Positions 16,452-24,758 of a stretch of DNA of 64,000 bases are shown piece by piece. Each line of letters begins with the position of its first letter. The stretch's first letter is position 1. This DNA is from a bacterium (GTDB taxonomy: Bacteria > UBA8248), in NCBI GenBank assembly GCA_022825065.1, contig JAJDYR010000030.1, positions 62,001-126,000 of the forward strand. Reading direction: 5' to 3'. The position numbers and the translations under genes were made by a program. The notes beneath the pieces were generated by a model. It was not told the DNA's origin and made no database searches. It saw nothing but the letters and a program-made list of their open reading frames with translations.

Positions 16452-16940
16452 ATGACATCGATCATCAAAAATTTCCCCGGCAGGCATCATGACCACGCGG
16501 CCTGCATCGAGAGCGCCCTGGAACAAGCGGTGACGCTTTGCCGGGAACGCGGTGCGAGGCTTACGCCGCTGAGACGCCGGGTGCTGGAAATCGTCTGGGA
16601 GAGCCACGCGCCCCTGGGCGCTTACGACGCGCTCCAGCGGATGAACGCAGGCGGGGAGCGAAATGCTCCGCCTACGGTCTACCGGGCGCTGGAGTTTCTC
16701 CTGGAGCACGGCCTCATACACCGCATCGAGAGCAGGAACGCATTCGTGGGATGCACCACACCGGGTAATTCTCACAAAGCCCAGTTCTTCATTTGCCGCG
16801 ACTGCGGAAACGTGGCCGAGACGCATAGCGAGGAAATCGGCGAGGCCATCAAGGCGAGCGCCACCCGGACCGGTTTTCTGGTGGAGAAGCCCGTTGTGGA
16901 AATCAGCGGTCGATGCCTGAAGTGTCATGACGATGAATGA
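16452..16940 (+). CDS. zur: Zinc uptake regulator, Fur family
   Basis: A 162-residue metal-dependent repressor. The N-terminal winged helix shows LTPLRRRVLEIVWESHAPLG and PPTVYRALEFLLEHGLIHRI, the Fur-family DNA-binding signature. The dimerisation domain carries the structural zinc site CRDCG near residue 117 and CLKCH near the C terminus, plus His/Cys in VGCTTPGNSHKAQFF. It starts with HH and DH residues (RHHDHAAC), often seen in Zur. ATG 16452 follows AAGGA by seven bases. It overlaps znuC by 14 bases, so regulator and transporter are expressed together. Naming as Zur rather than Fur rests on the znu context. Confidence 0.87.
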   Translation: MTSIIKNFPGRHHDHAACIESALEQAVTLCRERGARLTPLRRRVLEIVWESHAPLGAYDALQRMNAGGERNAPPTVYRALEFLLEHGLIHRIESRNAFVGCTTPGNSHKAQFFICRDCGNVAETHSEEIGEAIKASATRTGFLVEKPVVEISGRCLKCHDDE

Positions 16941-17718
16941 CGCGCCACCCCACCTCATTTCCGTCGCGAACCTCTATCTCCAAATCGGCGAGACGACGAT
17001 TCTCGAGAACGTCGACCTCGACATTTCGGCGGGTGAAATCCTCACTCTCATCGGCCCCAACGGCGCAGGCAAAACCACGCTCATCCGCGTGCTGCTCGGG
17101 CTGCTGAAACACGACTCGGGCGAAGTCCGCCGGAAAGAGGGCCTCTCTGTCGGTTACCTGCCCCAGGCCTTCGAAGTAGATCCCTCGCTCCCGCTTACCG
17201 TGCGTAGATTGTTGCGCCTCACGCAGAAGCCTTCGCCCGAGCAGATGGAGATGAGCCTCGAGGAAGTCGGCGCAGGAAACCTGCTGGATCATCCCGTTCA
17301 GAGCCTCTCCGGCGGAGAGGGTCAGCGTGTCCTGCTCGCCCGCGCCCTGCTGCGAAATCCCGATTTGCTGGTTCTCGATGAGCCCATCCAGAACGTGGAC
17401 GTCAACGGGCAGATCGAACTCTACCGCCTGATTGCGAAGATCAGAGACGACAGGGGCTGTGGCGTCATCATGATCTCGCACGACCTCCACCTCGTCATGG
17501 CCTTCACGGACCGCGTGGTGTGCCTCAACAGGCACGTCTGCTGCTCAGGACATCCCGAAGCCGTGAGCAAACACCCCGCATATCTCGACCTTTTCGGCAG
17601 GCAGGCGGCCGAGAGCCTGGCCGTCTACAAACACAGGCACGACCACGTTCACGGACCCGAAGGGGAGATACTTCCCGTCGAACCCGAAGAAGCCCCCCAC
17701 CCGCAAGGAGGCCGTTGA
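16927..17718 (+). CDS. znuC: Zinc ABC transporter ATP-binding protein
   Basis: ATPase of the high-affinity zinc importer, on the cytosolic face of ZnuB. Visible motifs: Walker A LIGPNGAGKTTLIR, Q-loop GYLPQAFEVD, signature LSGGEGQRVLLARAL, Walker B LLVLDEPIQNVDV and the switch histidine in MISHDLHLV. The C-terminal extension is His-rich (YKHRHDHVHGPEG), as in many ZnuC proteins. It begins inside the end of zur; ATG 16933 (MNDAPP) is an alternative start. Length 263 is typical. The znuB gene follows only after a 296-base gap that contains a repeat element, an unusual break in this operon. Confidence 0.93.
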   Translation: MTMNDAPPHLISVANLYLQIGETTILENVDLDISAGEILTLIGPNGAGKTTLIRVLLGLLKHDSGEVRRKEGLSVGYLPQAFEVDPSLPLTVRRLLRLTQKPSPEQMEMSLEEVGAGNLLDHPVQSLSGGEGQRVLLARALLRNPDLLVLDEPIQNVDVNGQIELYRLIAKIRDDRGCGVIMISHDLHLVMAFTDRVVCLNRHVCCSGHPEAVSKHPAYLDLFGRQAAESLAVYKHRHDHVHGPEGEILPVEPEEAPHPQGGR

Positions 17719-17920
17719 GAAAGCCCCTCTTAACAGGGGACAAAGGCAACCCCCCCTACCCCCCCTTATCAGGGGGGTATAAAAAGGCAATGCGCTCCCA
17801 CCGGGCTGCGAGGGGTTTGCTTTTTCTTGCCCCCCTGATAAGGGGGGGTAGGGGGGGTTGGTTTTATGGGATTTCCCTTTCAAGGGAGCTGCCATTGCCC
17901 TCTCAGGGGCTTTTTCAACA
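17714..17920. repeat. Dispersed repeat family A, copy 4 (inside the znuCB operon)
   Basis: Starts at GTTGAGAAAGCCCC, overlapping the last bases of znuC, has the C-run/TACC and GGTA/G-run arms (CCTTATCAGGGGGG facing CCCCCCTGATAAGG) and ends GGGGCTTTTTCAACAG. The paired arms here read TTATCAG instead of the TTGTCAG/CTGACAA of copy 1, a compensated change that keeps the palindrome. The rest of the gap to znuB is a leader that ends in AAGGAGG. Confidence 0.8.
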
Positions 17921-18014
17921 GACCCCTCAAGGGGGGAGTGAAAATGAAACTCAAGTAAGGTGTATTTTTCCTCGTCATTGCAGGGGTTTCAACAACCCCT
18001 CAAGGAGGCGCGTG

Positions 18015-18806
18015 ATGGAGGATTTCATGTTCCGGGGGCTCATGGGCGGGGTGGGCGTCGCCCTGGTGACGGGCCCCGTGGGCTGTTTCATCGTCTGGCG
18101 CAAGATGGCCTATTTCGGAAACTCCATGTCCCACACGGCCCTGCTCGGCGTGGCGATAGGGTTCGCTTTCGGGGTGGACCTCAGGCTCGGCATCCTCGTG
18201 TCCTGTATCGGCCTCGCGCTCGTTCTCCTCATGCTGCAAAGCCGGAAAACACTCTCCACCGACACGCTGCTGGGAATCCTGGCCCACACGGCGCTATCGG
18301 TGGGCATCATCGCCGTCAGCGTGCTGGAAACGCTCCGGGTCGACCTGATGGGCTACCTTTTCGGCGATATCCTCGCCGTCGGCCCGCTGGACTTATGGTG
18401 GATCTACCTGGGCGGCGCGGCGGCGCTGGCCACGCTCGCATGGCTGTGGCGGGGGCTTCTGGCCGTCACGGTGAACGAAGAGCTGGCGAGCGCCGAGGGG
18501 ATACCGACCTTCCGCGTGAAGTTCGTTTTCATGCTCCTGATCGCCTTCATTATCGCCGTAGCCATGAAGCTGATAGGGATTCTGCTCATCACCTCGATGC
18601 TCATCATTCCGGCGGCTGCGGCGCGGCGGTTCGCCAAAACGCCCGAGCAGATGGCGGCGCTCGCCGCCCTGGCGGGACTCGTATCAGTAGTGGCGGGTCT
18701 TTGGGTGTCGGTCGCATGGAACGCGCCCGCAGGGCCGTGCATCGTTGTGGTGGCGGCGGCGCTGTTCCTTTTCAGCCATACCTGGGAGATGCTGGCCGGC
18801 AGGTGA
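18015..18806 (+). CDS. znuB: Zinc ABC transporter permease
   Basis: Integral-membrane channel of the zinc importer, 263 residues, with about eight hydrophobic segments. It begins MEDFMFRGLMGGVGVALVTG, and GCFIVWRKMAYFGNSMSHTA is the conserved ABC-3 permease motif facing the ATPase. GILLITSMLIIPAAAARRFA near residue 195 is the second family signature. ATG 18015 is preceded by AAGGAGG with eight bases between, an excellent site. That makes it the likely start despite a long upstream reading frame through the repeat. The separation from znuC by a repeat element may alter stoichiometry or mRNA stability. Confidence 0.93.
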   Translation: MEDFMFRGLMGGVGVALVTGPVGCFIVWRKMAYFGNSMSHTALLGVAIGFAFGVDLRLGILVSCIGLALVLLMLQSRKTLSTDTLLGILAHTALSVGIIAVSVLETLRVDLMGYLFGDILAVGPLDLWWIYLGGAAALATLAWLWRGLLAVTVNEELASAEGIPTFRVKFVFMLLIAFIIAVAMKLIGILLITSMLIIPAAAARRFAKTPEQMAALAALAGLVSVVAGLWVSVAWNAPAGPCIVVVAAALFLFSHTWEMLAGR

Positions 18807-18920
18807 TGAGCGGCGCGGCGCCCCCCTGTGACCAGGCTGCATCGAGCGCGCGCGGGAGCAAGGCGAGCGTTTCGGCGAGGCGCAGAACCCGAAAAATGCA
18901 AAAACAATTTCCGTAAATTT

Positions 18921-19106
18921 CGATAAATATCGATAAATTCACGGGGTTTTTCGATAAATAACCGATAAATTTTCGAGGGGAAATACGGGCAAATGCGGGG
19001 AATTGCGGGGGTGAAAATCCCCTCCCCTGCAGGAAACATCGTGAGAATACCACGGCCCGGGAGGCGTGCGCGCGACGGCAAATGCGGGGAATTGCGGGGG
19101 GTGAAA
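18921..19106. repeat. CGATAAAT cluster and a duplicated GC-rich segment
   Basis: Four CGATAAAT copies lie at 18921, 18931, 18952 and 18963 in the same orientation, within an A/T-rich patch. They are followed by a direct repeat of about 29 bases (18988-19016 and 19077-19106, beginning GGCAAATGCGGGGAATTGCG), spaced 89 bases apart start to start. The region lies between the convergent znuB and methyltransferase genes (18807-19119) and holds no gene that I can support. Confidence 0.6.
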
Positions 19107-19119
19107 CGCGCGGGAAACG

Positions 19120-19722
19120 CTAGTCCGCCTTCTCCCAATAGAGCCAGAGGCCGTGTTCGGACGCGATTCGGAAAGACGCAAGCCCTGCATTTTCAGCGAT
19201 TTGGCGAACATCTGCGCGAGAGAGGCGCTTCTTGCCGAGGCGGTCGTTCAAGTCCCGCGCCTCGGGCAGCAGTGATTCGATGAGCGCATCCGACGCCCCC
19301 GCCCCGAACCCGCCGCCGTGCGCGCCCATCCCGCCCGGTTTCAGGACGCGGTTCATCTCGGCGACGATCCTCTCCTGCGCCTCCCAGAAGAAAAGCCCGC
19401 CCCGGAATATGACGAGGTCGAAAGAGGCCGTCTCGAACGGAAGGCTATATTTATCAAGAGGTTCCACGCGGACCCGCGCGGACATGCCCGCCGCCGCAAC
19501 CGTCTCGGCGAGGTAGTCGTTCAGGCGCTCGGTATCGTCTCCGCACGTGAGGCGCATCCCGGGGCAGCGCTCGGCCAGGGCGAGCGCCACGCCGGGGCCG
19601 TAGGGGCCGATTTCCAGGGCGTCGCCCGTATCGCGCCCGTATTCAGCGTGAATCTCCGCCGCCGCATAGGGATAAAACGGCTCAAAATGGGCGTTTACGT
19701 CGCGAATCAACTCGAAATCCAT
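19120..19722 (-). CDS. Class I SAM-dependent methyltransferase
   Basis: A 200-residue cytosolic Rossmann-fold methyltransferase. Motif I is GDALEIGPYGPGVALALAE, motif II is the acidic LTCGDDTE, and the post-motif strand is SFDLVIFRGGLFFWEAQERI, followed by MNRVLKPGGMGAHGGG. It resembles the Methyltransf_11 group (UbiE-like), whose substrates are very varied; none can be inferred. I chose ATG 19722 (MDFELIRDVNAHF), preceded by GAGGGGA; an upstream ATG at 19758 would add 12 unconserved residues. It is transcribed alone, towards znuB. Confidence 0.75.
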   Translation of the reverse strand: MDFELIRDVNAHFEPFYPYAAAEIHAEYGRDTGDALEIGPYGPGVALALAERCPGMRLTCGDDTERLNDYLAETVAAAGMSARVRVEPLDKYSLPFETASFDLVIFRGGLFFWEAQERIVAEMNRVLKPGGMGAHGGGFGAGASDALIESLLPEARDLNDRLGKKRLSRADVRQIAENAGLASFRIASEHGLWLYWEKAD

Positions 19723-19921
19723 GCGAGATGTTCCCCTCTTCATATGGATGCGCCGCACCCGAAAGCGACGGCCGGGTACCGGATATCAAAGGGATGATAT
19801 ACCAGTTCCGAAGCGTCAATGAAACCGGGAGACAGGGACGCAAACCCGCATTTTCAAAACCGGCTCCCTGCGGTATCCTGTTGTTTTATCAGATAGAAAC
19901 CACCCCGAAACAGGAGACCAC

Positions 19922-20962
19922 ATGGAAGCGGTGAGTGAAGCGGCGGACGTCTATGAGGCGATGGAGACGTATCACGAAAAAGGCTGGACGGACGGCCTGC
20001 CCGTCGTTCCCCCGACGCCCGAACTCGTAGAGCGCTTTCTGGAGGCTTCGGGACTCGACGCCGATAACGTCGTCTTTCACCTGGCGGAGCGGAAACGAAC
20101 CGTCCGGGCCGGAAAAGTGGCGCTTAACGCCATCATGGCGGGGTGTCTGCCCTCTTATATGCCCGTCATACTCGCCGCGCTCGAGGCCATGGCCGAACCG
20201 GCCTACAACATTCACTCGAGCGCCACGAGCACGGGTGGAGCGGCGCCCTTCATGGTCGTGAACGGCCCGGTTCGCCATGAGACAGGCATGAACATGCAGG
20301 GCAACATCTACGGGCCGGGCAACCGCGCGGGCGCGACGATAGGCCGCGCGCTCAGGCTCATCATCATCAACTGCCTGGGTTCGAAGCCGGGCCTTCTGGA
20401 TCGCTCCACCCAGGGAAATCCGGGCAAATACAGCTTCACCTTCGCCGAATGGGAGGAAACGAGCCCCTGGGAGCCCCTTAACGTCGAACTCGGGTATTCG
20501 GCCGAGACGAGCACGGTAACGCTTCTCGCCGCCGAGGGTCCGCACAACATCCAGAACCATTACGGCAAGGGGCGGGGAATCGCCGAAACCGCCGCCGCCA
20601 CCATGGCAGGCCTGGGCAGCATGAGCGAGGGGCAATCCTGTTTCGTCTTCGCGCCCGAGCACGCGCATCTGCTGGCCGAGGAATTCCCCACGAAAAAAGA
20701 ACTGAAAGCGTATCTGTTCGAAAACGCGACGCTCCCCATGAGTCAGCTCCTGCGCACCGGCAAGCTCGACAAGCCCATCGACGCCGATCAAAACGGCAAC
20801 GTGCGCCACGCGCTCAAACCCGATGACATCTACATCGTCGTCGCGGGAGGCGAGGCCGGCGGGCATTCCTCCTGGGTTCCCGCGTGGAGCAGGCGGCGGA
20901 ACGGCGAGTTCGTCACCCGACCGGTGCTGAGCGCGGCCGAGCGGCGCGAGTCTCGCGGTTGA
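19922..20962 (+). CDS. Conserved hypothetical protein, partner of the UGSC selenoprotein
   Basis: A 346-residue protein without signal peptide or membrane span. Conserved-looking stretches are HEKGWTDGLPVVPPTPELVE near the start, SSATSTGGAAPFMVVNGPVR, NIYGPGNRAGATIGRALRL and a C-terminal VVAGGEAGGHSSWVPAWSR. I recognise no catalytic motif and do not assign an enzyme class. From general knowledge, homologues of this type are found beside or fused with UGSC-motif proteins, which suggests one complex or pathway. ATG 19922 is preceded by CAGGAGACC. The next gene starts 90 bases downstream with its own AGGAGG. Confidence 0.65.
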   Translation: MEAVSEAADVYEAMETYHEKGWTDGLPVVPPTPELVERFLEASGLDADNVVFHLAERKRTVRAGKVALNAIMAGCLPSYMPVILAALEAMAEPAYNIHSSATSTGGAAPFMVVNGPVRHETGMNMQGNIYGPGNRAGATIGRALRLIIINCLGSKPGLLDRSTQGNPGKYSFTFAEWEETSPWEPLNVELGYSAETSTVTLLAAEGPHNIQNHYGKGRGIAETAAATMAGLGSMSEGQSCFVFAPEHAHLLAEEFPTKKELKAYLFENATLPMSQLLRTGKLDKPIDADQNGNVRHALKPDDIYIVVAGGEAGGHSSWVPAWSRRRNGEFVTRPVLSAAERRESRG

Positions 20963-21052
20963 AGAATACAGCATCAAAAGAGAAGATCGGTTGATGGACT
21001 ACAAAACGAGTGGACATCCTGGCGTTGATGCCGATACAGGAGGAAGCGTTCG

Positions 21053-21598
21053 ATGAACCCCATCGTAGAAACCGCAATACCGATTTACGACCCGACCGTG
21101 GAGCCGGAAATCGAAACCGAAGACCGCACAACCCGCGACGGCGCGCTCTCCGGCAAGCGCATCGGGCTGCTCTGGAACTCCAAGGTGGGCGCGGACAAGC
21201 TCATGCGCTACATACTCGATGAGTTGCGGGCGGACGGCGCGGATCCAGATCTGGCCGTTGAGCTATCCAAAGAATACGACACCCGCCCGGCCAAGCCGGA
21301 GGTTTACGCGGAGATGGCCGAGAAATGCGACCTCGCCATCACCGCGGTGGGCGACTGAGGCTCCTGCTCTTCGTGCAGTGTGCACGATGGAATCGAACTG
21401 GAGAAAAAAGGCGTCCCCACCGCCGTCATCTGCACCGAGCCGTTCCGGCCCACGGTCGAGATGGTTTCGAAGGTCCGCGGCATGCCGGACTACCCGGTGG
21501 CCTATATCCCCCATCCGGTGGGCAGCCTGACGGATGAGCAACTCCAGGGTCGCGCGAAAGAGATCGTTCCCACGATCAGGGCGCTTCTCACGGGCTGA
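21053..21598 (+). CDS. UGSC-family selenoprotein, UGA read as selenocysteine
   Basis: The reading frame from ATG 21053 reaches TGA at 21356-21358 and continues open to TGA 21596-21598, giving 181 residues. At the internal TGA the protein reads AVGD-U-GSCSSCSVHDGIEL, which is the UGSC motif that names this family (selenocysteine-Gly-Ser-Cys). The part after the TGA (PTAVICTEPFRPTVEMVSK, PVAYIPHPVGSL) is clearly coding and meaningless without the first half, which contains KRIGLLWNSKVGADKLMRYI. U-x-x-C is a redox-type motif; the reaction is not known to me. AGGAGG lies nine bases before the start. Insertion needs SelB, tRNA-Sec and selenophosphate synthase, none of which is in the window. Ordinary annotation would end it at residue 101. 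Confidence 0.85.
21359..21403 (+). promoter_or_regulatory. Candidate bacterial SECIS element
   Basis: Directly after the in-frame TGA, TCGTGC (21371-21376) pairs perfectly with GCACGA (21382-21387) around the loop AGTGT, which contains the GU needed by SelB-type recognition. CTCC (21361-21364) can pair with GGAG (21400-21403) as an outer stem. The loop begins 19 bases after the TGA, within the range seen in bacterial SECIS elements. The pairing is visible; its function is inferred. Confidence 0.6.
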
Positions 21599-21618
21599 TC
21601 AGGGCGCAAAGCGGCGCG

Positions 21619-22500
21619 CTACATCGCTTTCAAGGCGATGATCGCCCCTCCCGCGACGACGCAGACCGTCCCCAGCATGATGGGTAGCGTGATGCGCTCC
21701 ATGTCGCGCAGGAATATCCAGGTATACAAGAGCGCGAAAAGCGGCGCTGTGGATGAAAGCGGCGATACGACGGATATGTCTCCATACTTCAAAGCGGCGA
21801 AATGGCTCAAAAACGCCAGCGTGTTGATGAGTCCACAGGGTCCATAGAAATGCCATGCCTTCCCCCATTTGAGAGAGGGACGATGAGGCCTCGGCAGGAA
21901 CCATACGAATGCGATCAGCGCCAAGAAACCGAAAAAACTCGTAAGCGTAATGCCCAGCAGCGCCGAGGGTACGACTTCTATGCCGATTTTTCTGAAAATG
22001 TTCGACGTGGAAAATCCCAATACCGCCATCAAAGGCAGCCAGATGGCGCGCCTGTCCCAGGGAGCGTCGCTCTTGCGCTGATAGGTGATCCCCACACAAC
22101 CTAAAACGACCAGGAAAATCCCCGCCCACACGTAAGGCCCCGGGCGCTCCCCCAAAAAGATATACGCGAAAGCGGCTGAAAACAGCGGGTTGGCCGCCAG
22201 GAGGGGAACTGCGCGTGAGACGCCCAGGCGATGTATCGCCCGGAACATGAACACGCGGCCGAGCGACGGCCCCGTGATGCCCGACAGGAAGAACCAGAAC
22301 CAGGCTTCCGAACTCCAATAGGCGGGCTCCCAGGTGAGGATCGTGAGCGCCACCAGCCAGGGGATGTTAACGATCAGGCCGATAACAACGCCCGTCATTG
22401 CCGTGCCATGCTGCTGCCCGCGCCTGGCGATGAGGCTGAAGGCCGAGGACATCGACGCGGTGCCCAGGGCGAACCCCGCCGCCAGTAGCGTATCGTTCAT
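21619..22500 (-). CDS. EamA/DMT-family transporter, paralogue 1
   Basis: A 293-residue protein of about ten membrane segments in two EamA repeats. The first repeat ends with SRAVPLLAANPLFSAAFAYI and FLGERPGPYVWAGIFLVVLG; the second with GDISVVSPLSSTAPLFALLY and FLRDMERITLPIMLGTVCVV. The family exports or imports small metabolites (amino acids, nucleosides, phosphoesters), and no substrate can be read from the sequence. It converges on the selenoprotein gene with 20 bases between stops. The gene at 25225-26106 is a clear paralogue, sharing the ERPGPY and ERIT motifs and their spacing. Confidence 0.82.
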   Translation of the reverse strand: MNDTLLAAGFALGTASMSSAFSLIARRGQQHGTAMTGVVIGLIVNIPWLVALTILTWEPAYWSSEAWFWFFLSGITGPSLGRVFMFRAIHRLGVSRAVPLLAANPLFSAAFAYIFLGERPGPYVWAGIFLVVLGCVGITYQRKSDAPWDRRAIWLPLMAVLGFSTSNIFRKIGIEVVPSALLGITLTSFFGFLALIAFVWFLPRPHRPSLKWGKAWHFYGPCGLINTLAFLSHFAALKYGDISVVSPLSSTAPLFALLYTWIFLRDMERITLPIMLGTVCVVAGGAIIALKAM

Positions 22501-22789
22501 GAAGCGCCTCCCGGCCTAAAAATGCAACGAATCCATCGAATAAAAACGGCGCAAGGGTGATGTCTTTTATCAGAGGTGGGGGTTCATAGCCACGCCGTGA
22601 CGAGTATCCAAGGGCGCAGGATGAGATTGACCTTCGGAAAACTGAAACGGCTTCCGGCACTAAAACCGGGAAAGAGGGTCATTTTTCACGTCCGCCTGCT
22701 CGCCGAGCGCCCATCGAGCGCTACAATCCCGGCATTTCGCCCTCCTTACCGCGAAAGTGGCGTAAAAAATGATACAAGCCCACCTACCG

Positions 22790-24241
22790 TCAGCCGTCCG
22801 TTATCGGCTGTGCGATGATCCACAAGCTCACCATAGTGTAACCCACCATGAGAACGAGCATCGGATATTGACTGCGCACGGCGGCGAAACGGTTCTCGAG
22901 TGCCCGCAGCGCCGTCACATGCGCCAGATAAACCGCGCATATATGCCCGATGACGATCGCCGCGATCGAAGCGTACCAAGTCGTCTTTGCGCCGATGATT
23001 CCGATATCGACCTTGTAGGCGGCGGTTCCCCACAGGTTCCACCCCACCCCGAAGGGATCCGACAAAAGCGGGATGATGCGTTGTCCCTGAATGAAGAGAA
23101 AGGAGAAATAATGCGCCACGTGGTATCCAATCGCGATGGGAACCAGCGAGAGCACGAAAAGGCGCGCGAATTCCCCCGTGGAGAGCGTGCTTCCGCTCAT
23201 GGCGCGCATCAGAATGCAGAACAGGTAATACACGCCGAGGAAAAGCGCAGGTGCCGCGATGAGCGCTATGGTGTCAGCCACAAGAAGGGCATCGCGCCCC
23301 ACCCAGATTACTCCTTCGTATATCCCCGCGCGAAGAATGTGCCATAGCGGTGTTTCGGTAAAACCGTCAAAACTGACCGTCGCCAGCATCAACACCACCA
23401 ACGCCATCATGGAGTTGCTCATGCCGTCCGTGTTCAGAAGGCCCGCGGCCGGCGGTCTCAGGCGCCATTCTCTTCTCCCGTCCTCGCTCGCGCGCGCCTC
23501 AGTGACAGAGAAGCGGCTCATCACGTCGAATATGATGGAAAACGCCTCCCCGCGCTCGAGCCACACCTTCTTGCCATGAACGAACATACCGGCCCAGGTG
23601 ATGATGGAATAACCCAGAGCGGCGAGCGAGAGATTGCGGGGAACGTCATTGTTCGGCCAGACGATCTCCGCCCAGGCGAACCAGAGGAACAGATACAGGG
23701 CTGGCCACACCCCCAGGCGCTCGGGGAATGGCCGCTCAAGCGATAAGGAACCGCCCCGTCCCATTTTCCGGTACAGCGTCTCCGCCCAGGAAAAGGTGAT
23801 GTCCCACGGATTGACCAGCGACCACAGATTTCCCGCCAAAGCGCACACGTAGGCCAGACCCACCCACCAGATGATCCAGATCAACGTGGGCGCGATGTTC
23901 TTCGCCGGCTCATCGGTTCCCCAAAAACCCGCCGCCAGCATCACGCAGAACAAAACGACGGAAAGCGCTCGTATCACCGACATGAAACCCGCACCCCCCA
24001 TCCACCCCAAAAGGGGGGAGGCGAGCAGGTCGCAACTCGGATAATCCACGCTCTCATGTTTTTTGCGGACGAAAAGCCCCATGCCCAAAAACGAGAGAAC
24101 CACGGATGCGCCCGCGCCGAGCATGAACAGGCCCAGCGGCACCGGCAGGTCGTATCTTTGTCCGAATCCATGCGCCGACGCGAAGTTTGGGAGAAAAACG
24201 ATGGCGGCTGCGAGCCAAAGCCCCCGGATAAAAAAGCTCAT
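22790..24241 (-). CDS. Polytopic membrane protein resembling proteins annotated as fenitrothion hydrolase
   Basis: A 483-residue protein. The N-terminal signal-like segment ends at SAHGFGQRYDLPVPLGLFML, and about 12 further membrane segments follow. The SAHG...DLP(V/L)P start and overall plan match a family of membrane proteins often labelled fenitrothion hydrolase; that label is historical and I do not infer hydrolase activity. Conserved-looking elements include AGNLWSLVNPWDITFSWAET and YHVAHYFSFLFIQGQRIIPL, with paired histidines and Asn/Asp residues within the membrane. I chose ATG 24241, preceded by GAGGGC; upstream in-frame residues overlap the cupredoxin gene. It forms a unit with the cupredoxin-like and His-rich genes, suggesting metal or redox traffic across the membrane. 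Confidence 0.6.
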   Translation of the reverse strand: MSFFIRGLWLAAAIVFLPNFASAHGFGQRYDLPVPLGLFMLGAGASVVLSFLGMGLFVRKKHESVDYPSCDLLASPLLGWMGGAGFMSVIRALSVVLFCVMLAAGFWGTDEPAKNIAPTLIWIIWWVGLAYVCALAGNLWSLVNPWDITFSWAETLYRKMGRGGSLSLERPFPERLGVWPALYLFLWFAWAEIVWPNNDVPRNLSLAALGYSIITWAGMFVHGKKVWLERGEAFSIIFDVMSRFSVTEARASEDGRREWRLRPPAAGLLNTDGMSNSMMALVVLMLATVSFDGFTETPLWHILRAGIYEGVIWVGRDALLVADTIALIAAPALFLGVYYLFCILMRAMSGSTLSTGEFARLFVLSLVPIAIGYHVAHYFSFLFIQGQRIIPLLSDPFGVGWNLWGTAAYKVDIGIIGAKTTWYASIAAIVIGHICAVYLAHVTALRALENRFAAVRSQYPMLVLMVGYTMVSLWIIAQPITDG

Positions 24242-24254
24242 CGGATTGCCCTCG

Positions 24255-24686
24255 TCATGGATGCACCTCCAGGTAGAACAGCACCTTCTCGCCATGACCT
24301 CCACCTTTTCTTTTTTTGGTTCCGTGGGAGTGAGAGCCATGCACCGTTACCGGAAACCGGCCCGCCACTCTGGCCTGAAACGCCATCACGGCCACCCTGC
24401 CCGGGGATACGGTTTTTTCGATGTCGTAGCCGTGGAGATGGACTTCGGTGGTTTTATCGGCCATCAAATTCAGCTTGACTTTATCTCCTTGCTTCACGCG
24501 AACCACCTTGCTCCCGCCCTGGATCTCCCCACCGGCGATTTTGAGCGTGATGCCGCTCATCTCCTCGCTTTTCACCGGGGATTTCCGCCCTGGATGAGCG
24601 CCGTCTTTGCCCGCACTGTGAGCGGGAATTACCTGTAAAAGAGCGATCAGCGCAAAAACACAAAAAGCCTTGCAAATGAATTGCAT
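24255..24686 (-). CDS. Exported cupredoxin-like protein
   Basis: A 143-residue protein with a signal peptide (QFICKAFCVFALIALLQVIP, cleavage near AHSAG). The mature part is a small beta-barrel of cupredoxin type: GITLKIAGGEIQGGSKVVRV, then VHLHGYDIEKTVSPGRVAV and AGRFPVTVHGSHSHG. The type 1 copper cysteine is absent, so it is not a classical blue-copper protein. The HLHGYD and HGSHSHG histidines could still bind a metal. ATG 24686 has GGAGG seven bases upstream, a strong site. It lies 13 bases before the multispan membrane protein gene and is probably its periplasmic partner. Confidence 0.68.
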   Translation of the reverse strand: MQFICKAFCVFALIALLQVIPAHSAGKDGAHPGRKSPVKSEEMSGITLKIAGGEIQGGSKVVRVKQGDKVKLNLMADKTTEVHLHGYDIEKTVSPGRVAVMAFQARVAGRFPVTVHGSHSHGTKKRKGGGHGEKVLFYLEVHP

Positions 24687-24758
24687 ATCCACTCCTCCCT
24701 CAAAAGGAGCCTCGCGGGGCACACCTTCTTCAACTGCAGCGGAAAATTACAGATTGGC

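Noticed and set aside
21356-21358. Alternative view: ordinary stop with a second gene starting at GTG 21380
   Set aside because: The second part has no ribosome-binding site and continues the same frame and family; the UGSC motif spans the stop.
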